Source: Georgenia satyanarayanai
Lineage (GTDB): Bacteria > Actinomycetota > Actinomycetes > Actinomycetales > Actinomycetaceae
NCBI RefSeq assembly: GCF_009193135.1
Contig: NZ_VUKC01000001.1
Span: forward strand, 1 to 64,000
DNA length: 64,000 nucleotides
Direction: 5' to 3'
Translations under genes and position numbers: made by a program
Notes under the pieces: model-generated
Told to the model about the DNA's origin: nothing
What the model saw: only the letters and a program-made list of their open reading frames with translations
The model's database searches: none
In this document: in pieces, positions 53,465-60,763 of the stretch
How the letters are laid out: every line of letters starts with the position of its first letter
Position numbering within the stretch: position 1 is the first letter of the stretch

Positions 53465-54417
53465 ACGACCTCGGCCAGCTGAGCCTGCTGGCGATCTACG
53501 GCGCGATGGCCGCCTACGGCATCGCGATGATCGCCTTCGGCATCGACCTGTCCGCCCTGCGTGACGGTGGTCCCGCCGACCGCCCCCGCCGGGCGGTGGG
53601 CGTGGCCATGACGACGACGTGGGCGGGCCTGGCCCTGCACGCGATCGGCGTCGTCACCCGCGGGATCGCCGCCGGCCGCGTGCCGTGGGCGAACATGTAC
53701 GAGTTCTCGATCGTCTTCACGCTCGTCGCGGTGACGACCTTCCTCCTCGTCCAGCGCTGGCGCGACCTGCGCTACCTCGGCGCGCTCGTCATCACCCCGG
53801 TGCTCCTCGCCCTCGGCCTGGCCGTCTCCGTCCTCTACATCGAGGCCGACGGCGTGCGCCCGGCGCTGGACCACTACTGGCTCGTCATCCACGTCTCCGT
53901 CGCGACGGCGGCGATCGGGGTCTTCTCCGTGGCCGCGGCGATCTCGGTGGTGCAGCTCGTCAAGGCGCGCGGGGAGGCCACCCGGGTCGCCGCCGAGCGG
54001 GAGCCCGCCGTCGCCCTCGCCGGCGGCGGCTCCGGTGCCACGGCCGCCGGCGCCGCGCCGGTGGAGCGCGACCGCGGCTTCTGGGGCCGGCTGGCCGACG
54101 TGCTGCCCAGCGCCACCGAGCTCGAGCGCCTGGCGTACCGGCTCAACGCCGTCGGCTTCCTGCTGTGGACCTTCACGCTCATCGCCGGCGCGATCTGGGC
54201 CGAGCACGCGTGGGGCCGGCCGTGGAACTGGGACCCCAAGGAGGTCGGCACCTTCGTCGTGTGGGTCGTCTACGCCGCCTACCTCCACGCCCGCGCGACC
54301 CGCGGCTGGGACGGGCGCAAGGCCGCCTACCTCGGCCTGTCCGGCTTCGGGCTGCTGCTCGTCAACTACTACGTCGTCAACCTCTTCGCCGACACCGTCC
54401 ACGGCTACGCTTTCTAG
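53461..54417 (+). CDS. ccsB: Cytochrome c biogenesis protein CcsB (CcsA-type haem channel)
   Basis: A 318-residue membrane protein with eight helices and the tryptophan-rich WWD motif in WGRPWNWDPKEVGTFVVW, which binds haem for attachment to apocytochrome c. GTG 53461 has AGGAGG five bases upstream and overlaps the resB stop. Last gene of the operon; an 18-base repeat array follows. Confidence 0.95.
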   Translation: MNDLGQLSLLAIYGAMAAYGIAMIAFGIDLSALRDGGPADRPRRAVGVAMTTTWAGLALHAIGVVTRGIAAGRVPWANMYEFSIVFTLVAVTTFLLVQRWRDLRYLGALVITPVLLALGLAVSVLYIEADGVRPALDHYWLVIHVSVATAAIGVFSVAAAISVVQLVKARGEATRVAAEREPAVALAGGGSGATAAGAAPVERDRGFWGRLADVLPSATELERLAYRLNAVGFLLWTFTLIAGAIWAEHAWGRPWNWDPKEVGTFVVWVVYAAYLHARATRGWDGRKAAYLGLSGFGLLLVNYYVVNLFADTVHGYAF

Positions 54418-54428
54418 CCCACCCCCCG

Positions 54429-54554
54429 CCGACAGCCGACTTACCGCCGACAGCCGACTTACCGCCGACAGCCGAGTTGTCGTCGACAGCCGAGTTGTCG
54501 TCGACAGCCGAGTTGTCGTCGACAGCCGAGCTGTCGTCGACAGCCGAGCTGTCG
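54429..54554 (-). repeat. 18-base tandem repeat array (7 units) in a convergent spacer
   Basis: Seven units spaced exactly 18 bases. Two units match the complement of the tilS-type unit (CCGACAGCCGACTT core); five are a diverged subtype (TCGACAGCCGAGTTGTCG, the last two with AGCTG in place of AGTTG) in which the CGACA/TGTCG hairpin is exact. The array fills the spacer between ccsB and the convergent PLDc_N gene and may double as a terminator. Confidence 0.95.
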
Positions 54555-54559
54555 GACGC

Positions 54560-54958
54560 TCAGCTGCGGGTGCCGGGCTCGCCGTCGTCGGTCGTCTCGT
54601 CGTCGGCGTCCGTGTCGGCGGTCGGCTCGGGCGCCGGGGGCTCGGCGGGCCGCTGCCGGTCGAGGCCCGCGAGGAACTCGGGGTCGTCGTCGGGGGCTAG
54701 CGGGCGCGGGGCGGGCCGCCGCGGGCCGGGACGCGAGGGGCGGCCGGCAGCCCCGCCCCGGACCTGGCCGGCGGCCTGGCGGCTCACCCGGCTCACGACG
54801 AGCCACGCGAGGGCCCCGGCACCCGGGAAGACGACGATGAGGATGACCCACAGCGCCTTGGGCAGGCCCACGGGCATGTCGGCGTCGTCGGAGCGGACGC
54901 AGTCGACGAGGGCGTAGACGACGAGGGCGACGAGGAGGATGACCGGCAGGAATCTCAT
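54560..54958 (-). CDS. Small membrane protein with PLDc_N domain
   Basis: A 132-residue protein with two hydrophobic segments in the phospholipase D N-terminal (PLDc_N) arrangement: LPVILLVALVVYALVDCVRS and LPKALWVILIVVFPGAGALAW, then a disordered proline-rich and acidic tail. No enzyme domain is present. ATG 54958 has AGGGA close upstream. Confidence 0.85.
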   Translation of the reverse strand: MRFLPVILLVALVVYALVDCVRSDDADMPVGLPKALWVILIVVFPGAGALAWLVVSRVSRQAAGQVRGGAAGRPSRPGPRRPAPRPLAPDDDPEFLAGLDRQRPAEPPAPEPTADTDADDETTDDGEPGTRS

Positions 54959-54967
54959 GTTCCCTCA

Positions 54968-54973
54968 AGCCTA
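54968..54973 (-). promoter_or_regulatory. -10 box of the PLDc_N gene
   Basis: TAGGCT on the minus strand, nine bases before the ATG at 54958, giving a nearly leaderless message. Confidence 0.45.
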
Positions 54974-55014
54974 AGCCGAGCGGGCCGCGTCGGGGGCCCG
55001 GCGGGGCGGCGACG

Positions 55015-55020
55015 TAGGCT
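55015..55020 (+). promoter_or_regulatory. -10 box, leaderless start of the DUF4229 gene
   Basis: TAGGCT, six bases, then the GTG at 55027. Confidence 0.55.
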
Positions 55021-55026
55021 GGCCCC

Positions 55027-55305
55027 GTGCCCATCCTGCGTTACACGCTCCTGCGCCTGGCCCTCGTGGCCGGCGCCTTCGCGCTCCTGTGGCTGCTCGG
55101 CCTGCGCGGCTGGCTCGTCGCCGTCGTCGCCGTCGTCGTCGGGGCGATGCTGTCCTACCTCCTCCTGCCGCGCCAGGCCGACGCCGCGGCGGCCGTCATC
55201 GCCGAGCGCCGCCGCCGGACTGCGGACTCCCTGGACGAGGCCATCGCCCAGGACGCCGCCGAGGAGGACGCGATCATCGACGGCGAGGACCGCCGGACCG
55301 ACTAG
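55027..55305 (+). CDS. DUF4229 family membrane protein
   Basis: A 92-residue protein with two transmembrane helices (about residues 8-24 and 28-46) and a charged cytoplasmic tail. DUF4229 proteins are typical neighbours of menA in actinobacteria; function unknown. Its stop overlaps the end of menA. Confidence 0.85.
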   Translation: MPILRYTLLRLALVAGAFALLWLLGLRGWLVAVVAVVVGAMLSYLLLPRQADAAAAVIAERRRRTADSLDEAIAQDAAEEDAIIDGEDRRTD

Positions 55306-56171
55306 AGGACGAGGCCCAGGCCGAGGAGCACGCCGTAACCGAGCTCGAGCAGCCCGGTGTCGCGCAGCACGAGGATGAGCTCGCGCCCCCGCGCCCCGCC
55401 GAGCACCACCCGTGCCAGGCGCACGACCACCGGCACGAGCAGGAGGGTGAGGAGCGCCCACGGGTGGGCCGGGGCCAGGGCGACCGCGAGGACGAGCGGC
55501 ACGGCGACCATGGCGACGTACCCGAGGCGCGCGCGCCGGTCCCCGAGCCGCACCGCCAGGGTGCGCTTGCCCGCCACGGTGTCGGTCGGGATGTCACGGA
55601 CGTTGTTGACCATGAGCAGGGCGCAGGCGATGAGCCCGATGCCGACCGCGCCGGCCACCGCCGCCCACGACACGGTCAGGGCCTGGGTGTAGGTGGTCCC
55701 GAGTGTCGCGACGAGCCCGAAGAAGACGAAGACGCCCACCTCACCGAGCCCGCGGTAGCCGTAGGGGGTGCGGCCGCCGGTGTAGTACCAGGCCGCGACG
55801 ACGCACAGCGCCCCGACCGCGACGAGCCACCACGTGCCCGCCAGCGCGCACAGCACCAGGCCGAGGACGGCGGCGAGGCCGAAGGACGCGAAGGCGGCGA
55901 GCCGGACGGTGCCCGGCGGTGCGGCGCCCGAGCCGGTGAGCCGCGGGGGACCGGTGCGCACGTCGTCGGTGCCGCGCACGCCGTCGGAGTAGTCGTTGGC
56001 GAAGTTGACGCCCACCTGGAGGGTGAGGGCCACCCCGCCGGCGAGGAGGGCGCGGACGACGGAGCCGGAGCCGAGGTCGTAGGCGGCGCCGGTGCCGACG
56101 AGGACGGGGGCGGCGGCGGCGGGGAGCGTGCGGACCCGCGCGCCCTCCACCCAGTCGGCGAACGTGGCCAT
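55302..56171 (-). CDS. menA: 1,4-dihydroxy-2-naphthoate polyprenyltransferase
   Basis: A 289-residue UbiA-family membrane enzyme that attaches the prenyl tail to DHNA, giving demethylmenaquinone. The first Asp-rich motif is FANDYSDGVRG, the second is in DIPTDTVAGKRTLAVRLG; about eight or nine helices. ATG 56171 is preceded by AGGAG. Ends within the last bases of the convergent DUF4229 gene. Confidence 0.95.
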   Translation of the reverse strand: MATFADWVEGARVRTLPAAAAPVLVGTGAAYDLGSGSVVRALLAGGVALTLQVGVNFANDYSDGVRGTDDVRTGPPRLTGSGAAPPGTVRLAAFASFGLAAVLGLVLCALAGTWWLVAVGALCVVAAWYYTGGRTPYGYRGLGEVGVFVFFGLVATLGTTYTQALTVSWAAVAGAVGIGLIACALLMVNNVRDIPTDTVAGKRTLAVRLGDRRARLGYVAMVAVPLVLAVALAPAHPWALLTLLLVPVVVRLARVVLGGARGRELILVLRDTGLLELGYGVLLGLGLVL

Positions 56172-56211
56172 GGAGCTCCTTGCTGGGGGACGGCGTCCAG
56201 GGTATCGGCCG

Positions 56212-57402
56212 TCAGGGCATGCGCTCGGCCCGCGGGTCGGCGGCCGCGAGGAGCCCCGCGGCGGTCCGGGCGGCGGCCAGCCGGTCGACCTTGCCCGGAC
56301 CGCGCAGCGGCAGCTCGGGCAGCCGGACGAGCGCCCGGGGGGCGTGGTGGCGTCCCAGCCGCGCGGCGACGTGCGCGCGCACGGGACCCAGGGCAGGGAG
56401 GTCGTCACCCGCGACGACCACCGTCACGAGCGCTCCCCAGTGCTCGTCCGGGACACCGACGACGACGGCCTCCCCGGCGCCCGGCAGCTCACCCAGCGCC
56501 TGCTCCACCGCGGCGGCGGACACGTTGAGGCCGCCGGTGACGACGACGTCGTCCAGGCGGCCGAGGACCGTGAGGGTGCCGCCGTCGAGGGAGCCGCGGT
56601 CGTTGGTCCGCAGCCAGCGGCGGCCGTCGCGCTCCTGGAAGGTGTCGCGGTCGGCGGAGTCGTCGAGGTAGCCACGGGCGAGCACGGGGCCGGCGAGCCA
56701 GATGCGGCCGTCGGCGTCGACGTCGACGTCCACGCCGTCGAGGGGCACGCCGTCGTAGACGCAGCCCCCGCCGGTCTCCGTCATCCCGTACGTCGTCACC
56801 ACGGGTACGCCGGCGTCCCGGGCGGCGCCGAGGAGGGCTCCGGAGGTGCGGGCGCCGCCGACGAGGACCGCAGCGAGGCCGCGGAGGGCGGCGACGGCGT
56901 CGTCGTCGGCCATGACCCGGGCCAGCTGGGTCGGGACGAGGGAGAGGTAGCCCGGCACGTCCGGGCGCAGGCGGCGCACCGCGGCCGCGAGGTCGCCGGG
57001 CCGGAACCCGGCGGAGGTGTCGAGGACGACCGGGTCGGTGCCCGCGACGACCGAGCGCACCAGCACCTGGAGCCCGGCCACGTGGTGGACCGGCAGGCAG
57101 GCCACCCACTGCCCGGGGCCGGACAGGCGCGCGGAGGTGGCACGGGCCGAGGCGACGAGCCCGGCGCCGTCGAGCGCGACGAGGTGCCCGGTGCCCGAGG
57201 TCGAGCCGGAGGTCGCGACGAGAGCCGCGACGCCCTCCGGTGCGACGGGGGCAGGGGGCGTCGCGACCTGCGGGTCGGTCACCCGCAGCGCGGGCCCGCT
57301 GCCCTCCAGCGCCCGGGGCAGCGCGGTGAGCACGGCCGCGACGGCGCGCGCGCCGGTGCCGCCGGGGAGCACGGTGGCGGGGTGGCCGTCCTGGGACCTC
57401 AT
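56212..57402 (-). CDS. menE: O-succinylbenzoate-CoA ligase
   Basis: A 396-residue adenylate-forming enzyme activating o-succinylbenzoate. Seen: VATSGSTSGTGHLV (phosphate loop), TTYGMTETGGGCVYDG, NDRGSLDGGTLTVLGRLDDVVVTGGLNV (in outline) and the C-terminal catalytic Lys in GPGKVDRL. The phosphate loop lacks the usual Lys of the T-G-x-P-K pattern. Sits 40 bases upstream of menA on the same strand, so menE-menA are probably co-transcribed. Confidence 0.92.
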   Translation of the reverse strand: MRSQDGHPATVLPGGTGARAVAAVLTALPRALEGSGPALRVTDPQVATPPAPVAPEGVAALVATSGSTSGTGHLVALDGAGLVASARATSARLSGPGQWVACLPVHHVAGLQVLVRSVVAGTDPVVLDTSAGFRPGDLAAAVRRLRPDVPGYLSLVPTQLARVMADDDAVAALRGLAAVLVGGARTSGALLGAARDAGVPVVTTYGMTETGGGCVYDGVPLDGVDVDVDADGRIWLAGPVLARGYLDDSADRDTFQERDGRRWLRTNDRGSLDGGTLTVLGRLDDVVVTGGLNVSAAAVEQALGELPGAGEAVVVGVPDEHWGALVTVVVAGDDLPALGPVRAHVAARLGRHHAPRALVRLPELPLRGPGKVDRLAAARTAAGLLAAADPRAERMP

Positions 57403-57409
57403 GCCCGCC

Positions 57410-57415
57410 AGGCTA
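57410..57415 (-). promoter_or_regulatory. -10 box, leaderless start of menE
   Basis: TAGCCT on the minus strand, seven bases, then the ATG at 57402. Confidence 0.5.
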
Positions 57416-57429
57416 GGCCCCGGCGCGAG

Positions 57430-57435
57430 TACCGT
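57430..57435 (+). promoter_or_regulatory. -10 box of the DUF3048 gene
   Basis: TACCGT, about 28 bases before the ATG at 57464, leaving room for the GGGGAGGA ribosome binding site. Confidence 0.45.
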
Positions 57436-57463
57436 GGTTCTCGAGCGGACCGGGGAGGACGAC

Positions 57464-58492
57464 ATGGCTGGGCGACGCCGCCGGCTCGCGGCCCTGACCC
57501 TCGCGGCACTCGCGCTGGTGGGCTGCACCTCGTCGGTGCCGCGCGGGGTGGCGACCCCGACGGCGACCGCGACCGCGACCGCGCCCGCGCCCGGGGCCAC
57601 GTGGCCGCTCACCGGCGTGCCCGTCGAGGACGCCGAGGAGCGCCCGGCCGTGGCGGTCAAGATCGACAACACCGCCATGGCCCGCCCGCAGACGGGGCTC
57701 GGGGAGGCCGACGTCGTGTGGGAGGAGATGGTCGAGGGCGGCATCACCCGTTTCAACGCCGTCTTCCACTCCCGGCTCCCCGAGGTCGTCGGCCCGGTCC
57801 GCTCGGTGCGGCCGATGGACGCCGGGATCGTCGCGCCGCTCGGCGGCCCGCAGGTGATCTCCGGCGGCCAACCGCTCTTCCTCGACTCGGTGCGGGACGC
57901 GGGCGTCCAGCTCGTCTCCCACGACGCCGGGGACGCCGGCTTCTTCCGCAGCCCCGACCGCCGCGCGCCCCACAACCTGTACGGCCGCCTGCCCGAGCTG
58001 CTGTCCCAGGCGGAGGCGACCGAGCCGCCGCCCGGGCAGTTCAGCTTTGCGGCCGACGGCGAGGAGGCCACGGCGGCCACCACGGGGGAGCCGGCCACCG
58101 CGCTGCGGCTCAGCTTCCCGCAGACCTCGCCCGGGTGGACCTGGGACGCGGACGCGGGGCACTGGCTGCGCGACGAGGCCGGGGAACCGGCGACGTCGGC
58201 GGACGGGGACGTGCTCGGCGCGGACAACGTCGTCGTCCTGCGGGTGGAGGTCGTCGCCTCCGAGGGCCACGACCAGTCCGGCGACGCCGTCCCCGAGACG
58301 GTCATGACGGGCACCGGCGAGGCCCTCGTGGCCTCGGGCGGGCACGTCGTGCCGGCAACCTGGTCCAAGGCGGCCCTCGGGGAGCCCGTCGCCCTCGGAA
58401 CGGCCGCAGGCGACGGCGTCCTGCTCGCCCCCGGGACGACGTGGGTCGAGCTCGTCCCGGTCGACCGGGGCGGCGTCGAGATCGAGCACTGA
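57464..58492 (+). CDS. DUF3048 (YerB-like) lipoprotein
   Basis: A 342-residue extracytoplasmic protein. Lipobox LALVGC; a Thr/Ala-rich linker follows, then the DUF3048 N-terminal domain (VAVKIDNTAMARPQTGLGEADVVWEEMVEGGITRFNAVFH in outline, VGPVRSVRPMD) and C-terminal domain (GTGEALVASGG, TTWVELVP). YerB-family function is not settled; some link it to peptidoglycan or spore-wall hydrolases. GGGGAGGA lies upstream of ATG 57464. Confidence 0.87.
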   Translation: MAGRRRRLAALTLAALALVGCTSSVPRGVATPTATATATAPAPGATWPLTGVPVEDAEERPAVAVKIDNTAMARPQTGLGEADVVWEEMVEGGITRFNAVFHSRLPEVVGPVRSVRPMDAGIVAPLGGPQVISGGQPLFLDSVRDAGVQLVSHDAGDAGFFRSPDRRAPHNLYGRLPELLSQAEATEPPPGQFSFAADGEEATAATTGEPATALRLSFPQTSPGWTWDADAGHWLRDEAGEPATSADGDVLGADNVVVLRVEVVASEGHDQSGDAVPETVMTGTGEALVASGGHVVPATWSKAALGEPVALGTAAGDGVLLAPGTTWVELVPVDRGGVEIEH

Positions 58493-58524
58493 GCACGGTC
58501 GTCCGAAAGGGGGAGACCTGCGTC

Positions 58525-58587
58525 ATGCCCGGGCAGGACGGGGAACCGCCCGAATCGGTGCTGGTGGCCGATGGCTCGCCGTTGTGA
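58525..58587 (+). CDS. Candidate 20-residue ORF (small peptide 1)
   Basis: ATG 58525, stop 58585-58587, with GGGGGAG nine bases upstream. The peptide starts MPGQDGEPPES. Its TGA stop overlaps the GTG of the next small frame (TTGTGA). Only the ribosome binding site and coupling support it; it could be chance. Confidence 0.3.
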   Translation: MPGQDGEPPESVLVADGSPL

Positions 58588-58664
58588 GGAACGGCATGCT
58601 GGTACTCGTGACCGCGCTCCACGAGCTTCTTCCGATGTCGCAGGGGGTGTGGCAGGCACGGTAA
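58584..58664 (+). CDS. Candidate 26-residue ORF (small peptide 2)
   Basis: GTG 58584 to TAA 58662-58664. The peptide starts MRNGMLVLVTALHELLPM and ends in GVWQAR. It overlaps the previous small frame by four bases, as coupled genes do. Not recognised; support is limited to the overlap and the location in an otherwise unexplained 298-base region. Confidence 0.3.
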   Translation: MRNGMLVLVTALHELLPMSQGVWQAR

Positions 58665-58716
58665 CGGGGGGCGTGCCCGCTTCACGCAGGAGTGGAGGCC
58701 TGCGCGACGCGGCACG
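58653..58716 (+). ncRNA. Structured intergenic region with competing stems
   Basis: Three arms, GGCACG near 58655, CGTGCC at 58672-58677 and GGCACG at 58711-58716, allow two mutually exclusive hairpins. Inside the second, CGCAGG and CCTGCG form an inner stem. Together with the long hairpin downstream this looks like part of a folded RNA, but no known family is matched. Confidence 0.3.
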
Positions 58717-58721
58717 TACGA

Positions 58722-58777
58722 GGCTGTACCCGCAGCGGCTGACAGGGATGGAGGGCCCGGGCGCTGCGGGTACAGCC
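58722..58777 (+). terminator. Long hairpin ending the 58.5 kb region
   Basis: A perfect 16-base stem, GGCTGTACCCGCAGCG and its complement, around a 24-base loop, followed by GCTTTCTC. It lies 14 bases before the convergent menB end. It could end transcripts from either side or be the 3' stem of a small RNA. Confidence 0.6.
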
Positions 58778-58790
58778 GCTTTCTCGTGAC

Positions 58791-59744
58791 TCAGTAGTAG
58801 TACGGGAAACGTGACCAGTCGGGGTCGCGGCGCTCGAGGAAGGCGTCGCGCCCCTCGGCCGCCTCGTCGGTCATGTACGCCAGGCGGGTGGCCTCCCCGG
58901 CGAAGACCTGCTGCCCGGCCAGGCCGTCATCCACCATGTTGAAGGCGAGCTTGAGCATCCGGACCGCCTGCGGGGACTTGCCCGCCACGGTGAGCGCCCA
59001 CTCCAGCGCCGTCGACTCGAGGTCGGCGTGGTCGACGGCCTCGTTGACCACGCCCCAGCGCTCGGCGTCCTCGGCGGAGTACTCGCGGGCGAGGAAGAAG
59101 ATCTCCCGGGCGCGCTTGTCGCCGGCCTGCCGGGCCAGGAGGCCCGAGCCGTAGCCGGCGTCGAAGGACCCGACGTTCGCGTCGGTCTGCTTGAAGCGGG
59201 CGTGCTGACGGGAGGCCACCGACAGGTCGCACACGACGTTGAGGGAGTGCCCGCCGCCGGCGGCCCAGCCGCTCACCGCGGCGATGACGACCTTCGGCAT
59301 GGTCCGGATGAGGCGCTGGACCTCGAGGATGTGCAGCCTGCCGGCGCGGGCCGGGTCGATCTGCTCCCGGCGCCGGGCGGTGTCCGCCAGCGGGTCGGCG
59401 TCCTCCGTCTCGTAGCGGTAGCCGTCGCGGCCGCGGATGCGCTGGTCCCCGCCGGAGCAGAACGCCCAGCCGCCGTCCTTGGGGCTGGGACCGTTGCCGG
59501 TGAGGATGACGGCGGCGACGTCGGAGGTCATCCGCGCGTGGTCCAGGGCGCGGTACAGCTCGTCGACGGTCCGCGGCCGGAAGGCGTTGCGGACCTCGGG
59601 GCGGTCGAAGGCGATCCGGACCGCCGGCAGGTCGCGGCCCTCGCGGACCGCCCGGTGGTAGGTGATGTCGCTGAGGTCGAAGCCCTCCACCGGGCGCCAG
59701 GCGCTCGGGTCGAAGGGCTGGTCGGACGGCACGGGCTCGCTCAT
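58791..59744 (-). CDS. menB: 1,4-dihydroxy-2-naphthoyl-CoA synthase
   Basis: A 317-residue crotonase-fold enzyme cyclising o-succinylbenzoyl-CoA. Key segments: CSGGDQRIRGRDGYRYE, SGWAAGGGHSLNVVCDL, FKQTDANVGSFDAGYGSGLLA (in outline) and the characteristic C-terminal DPDWSRFPYYY. Length slightly above typical because of an N-terminal extension. Starts leaderless at ATG 59744. Confidence 0.96.
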   Translation of the reverse strand: MSEPVPSDQPFDPSAWRPVEGFDLSDITYHRAVREGRDLPAVRIAFDRPEVRNAFRPRTVDELYRALDHARMTSDVAAVILTGNGPSPKDGGWAFCSGGDQRIRGRDGYRYETEDADPLADTARRREQIDPARAGRLHILEVQRLIRTMPKVVIAAVSGWAAGGGHSLNVVCDLSVASRQHARFKQTDANVGSFDAGYGSGLLARQAGDKRAREIFFLAREYSAEDAERWGVVNEAVDHADLESTALEWALTVAGKSPQAVRMLKLAFNMVDDGLAGQQVFAGEATRLAYMTDEAAEGRDAFLERRDPDWSRFPYYY

Positions 59745-59750
59745 GCCGCC

Positions 59751-59756
59751 AGCCTA
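59751..59756 (-). promoter_or_regulatory. -10 box, leaderless start of menB
   Basis: TAGGCT on the minus strand, six bases, then the ATG at 59744. Confidence 0.55.
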
Positions 59757-59787
59757 GGCGTCGTCCCGCGGGGCACACTGCTGCCGG

Positions 59788-59793
59788 TACGCT
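59788..59793 (+). promoter_or_regulatory. Candidate -10 box of the SMR-tetR operon
   Basis: TACGCT, about 38 bases before the SMR ATG. The palindrome at 59807-59818 lies just downstream. Confidence 0.4.
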
Positions 59794-59806
59794 CGTGCCG
59801 TTCGTG

Positions 59807-59818
59807 GTACGCGCGTAC
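59807..59818. promoter_or_regulatory. Candidate TetR operator
   Basis: GTACGCGCGTAC is a perfect 12-base palindrome between the -10 box and the ribosome binding site of the SMR gene. The operon also encodes a TetR-family protein, the likely binder. Confidence 0.55.
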
Positions 59819-59830
59819 TGGAGGTGTGGG

Positions 59831-60181
59831 ATGGCGTGGGTGGTGCTGATGGCGTCGGGGCTCCTCGAGGCCGGGTGGGCGCTGGCCCTCAAGGCCTCCG
59901 AGGGGTTCACCCGGCTGTGGCCGAGCGTGTGGTTCGTCCTCCTCGCGGGCCTGAGCTTCCTCGGGCTCGCGTACGCACTGCGCTCGCTGCCGGTCGGTGT
60001 CGCGTACGCGGTGTGGACCGGGATCGGGGCAGCCGTCACGGCGACGATCGGCATGGCGTGGCTCGGTGAGGGCGTCTCGACGCTGAAGATCGTCTCGATC
60101 CTCCTCGTGATCGCGGGGATCGCCGGGCTCCAGATCTCGACGGCGGAGCCCGCTGCCGCGGTGGTGACGACCGGTGAGTGA
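59831..60181 (+). CDS. sugE: SMR family exporter (SugE/Gdx-like)
   Basis: A 116-residue, four-helix small multidrug resistance protein with the essential Glu13 in GLLEAGWALALK and SLPVGVAYAVWTGIGAAVTA, which fits the guanidinium-exporting Gdx/SugE branch better than EmrE. ATG 59831 has GGAGGT five bases upstream. Overlaps the tetR gene by eight bases. No guanidine riboswitch motif was seen upstream. Confidence 0.88.
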   Translation: MAWVVLMASGLLEAGWALALKASEGFTRLWPSVWFVLLAGLSFLGLAYALRSLPVGVAYAVWTGIGAAVTATIGMAWLGEGVSTLKIVSILLVIAGIAGLQISTAEPAAAVVTTGE

Positions 60182-60725
60182 GGAGCCCGCGGGCCGGGGC
60201 GCCCGCCGCCGCGCCGGGCTCGTCGAGGCCGCCGCCTCCCTCATCCTCGAGCTCGGCCCCGCAGAGGTGACCCACCGGCGCGTGGCCGAGCGGGCCGGTG
60301 CCTCCCTCTCGGCGACGACGTACTACTTCCGCGACCTCGAGGAGCTCCGCGGCTCCGGCGCCGAGCTCATCGCCGAGCTGTGGGCCGAGCAGGCCGAGTG
60401 GGTCGCCGAGCGCGCGGAGGAGGGGCCGCTCACCCGGGAGGAGACGGTCGAGCTGCTCAGCGAGGCACTGCTGCCGCCGGCAGCCGGCGTGCGGGGCCAC
60501 TACGAGCAGCTCGCCCGCGCCGGCCGCAGCCCCGCCGTCGCCGCCGCCTACCGGGCGGGGCGGGAGCGGCTCGCGGCCGCCGTTGCCCGTGCCCTCGCCG
60601 CTGCGGGGAGCACCTGTCCCGCCGAGGTGGCCCTCGCCGTCGTCGACGGCGCCGCGCTCGCCGCGCTCAGCGTCGGCGGCGACCCTCGCGCGGAGGCTGG
60701 TCGGCTCCTCGGTGAGGTGCTCTGA
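60174..60725 (+). CDS. TetR family regulator
   Basis: A 183-residue regulator: N-terminal helix-turn-helix ARRRAGLVEAAASLI, VTHRRVAERAGASLSATTYYFRD (in outline), then a helical ligand domain. Translationally coupled to the SMR exporter, so it probably represses that operon through the GTACGCGCGTAC site. GTG start. Confidence 0.87.
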   Translation: MSEEPAGRGARRRAGLVEAAASLILELGPAEVTHRRVAERAGASLSATTYYFRDLEELRGSGAELIAELWAEQAEWVAERAEEGPLTREETVELLSEALLPPAAGVRGHYEQLARAGRSPAVAAAYRAGRERLAAAVARALAAAGSTCPAEVALAVVDGAALAALSVGGDPRAEAGRLLGEVL

Positions 60726-60751
60726 TCCGCGCTGCCGGGGTGGGCCCGTCC

Positions 60752-60757
60752 TATCCT
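60752..60757 (+). promoter_or_regulatory. -10 box, leaderless start of menC
   Basis: TATCCT, six bases, then the GTG at 60764. Confidence 0.55.
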
Positions 60758-60763
60758 CGGGAG

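Noticed and set aside
58493-58790. Known structured RNA (RNase P, tmRNA, SRP RNA, ydaO/c-di-AMP riboswitch)
   Set aside because: None of the conserved core sequences of these families could be found; only generic stems are present.
59745-59830. Guanidine riboswitch upstream of the SugE/Gdx-like gene
   Set aside because: The spacer is only about 85 bases, has no ACGR loops or ykkC-type conserved core, and is better explained by a promoter and a palindromic operator.
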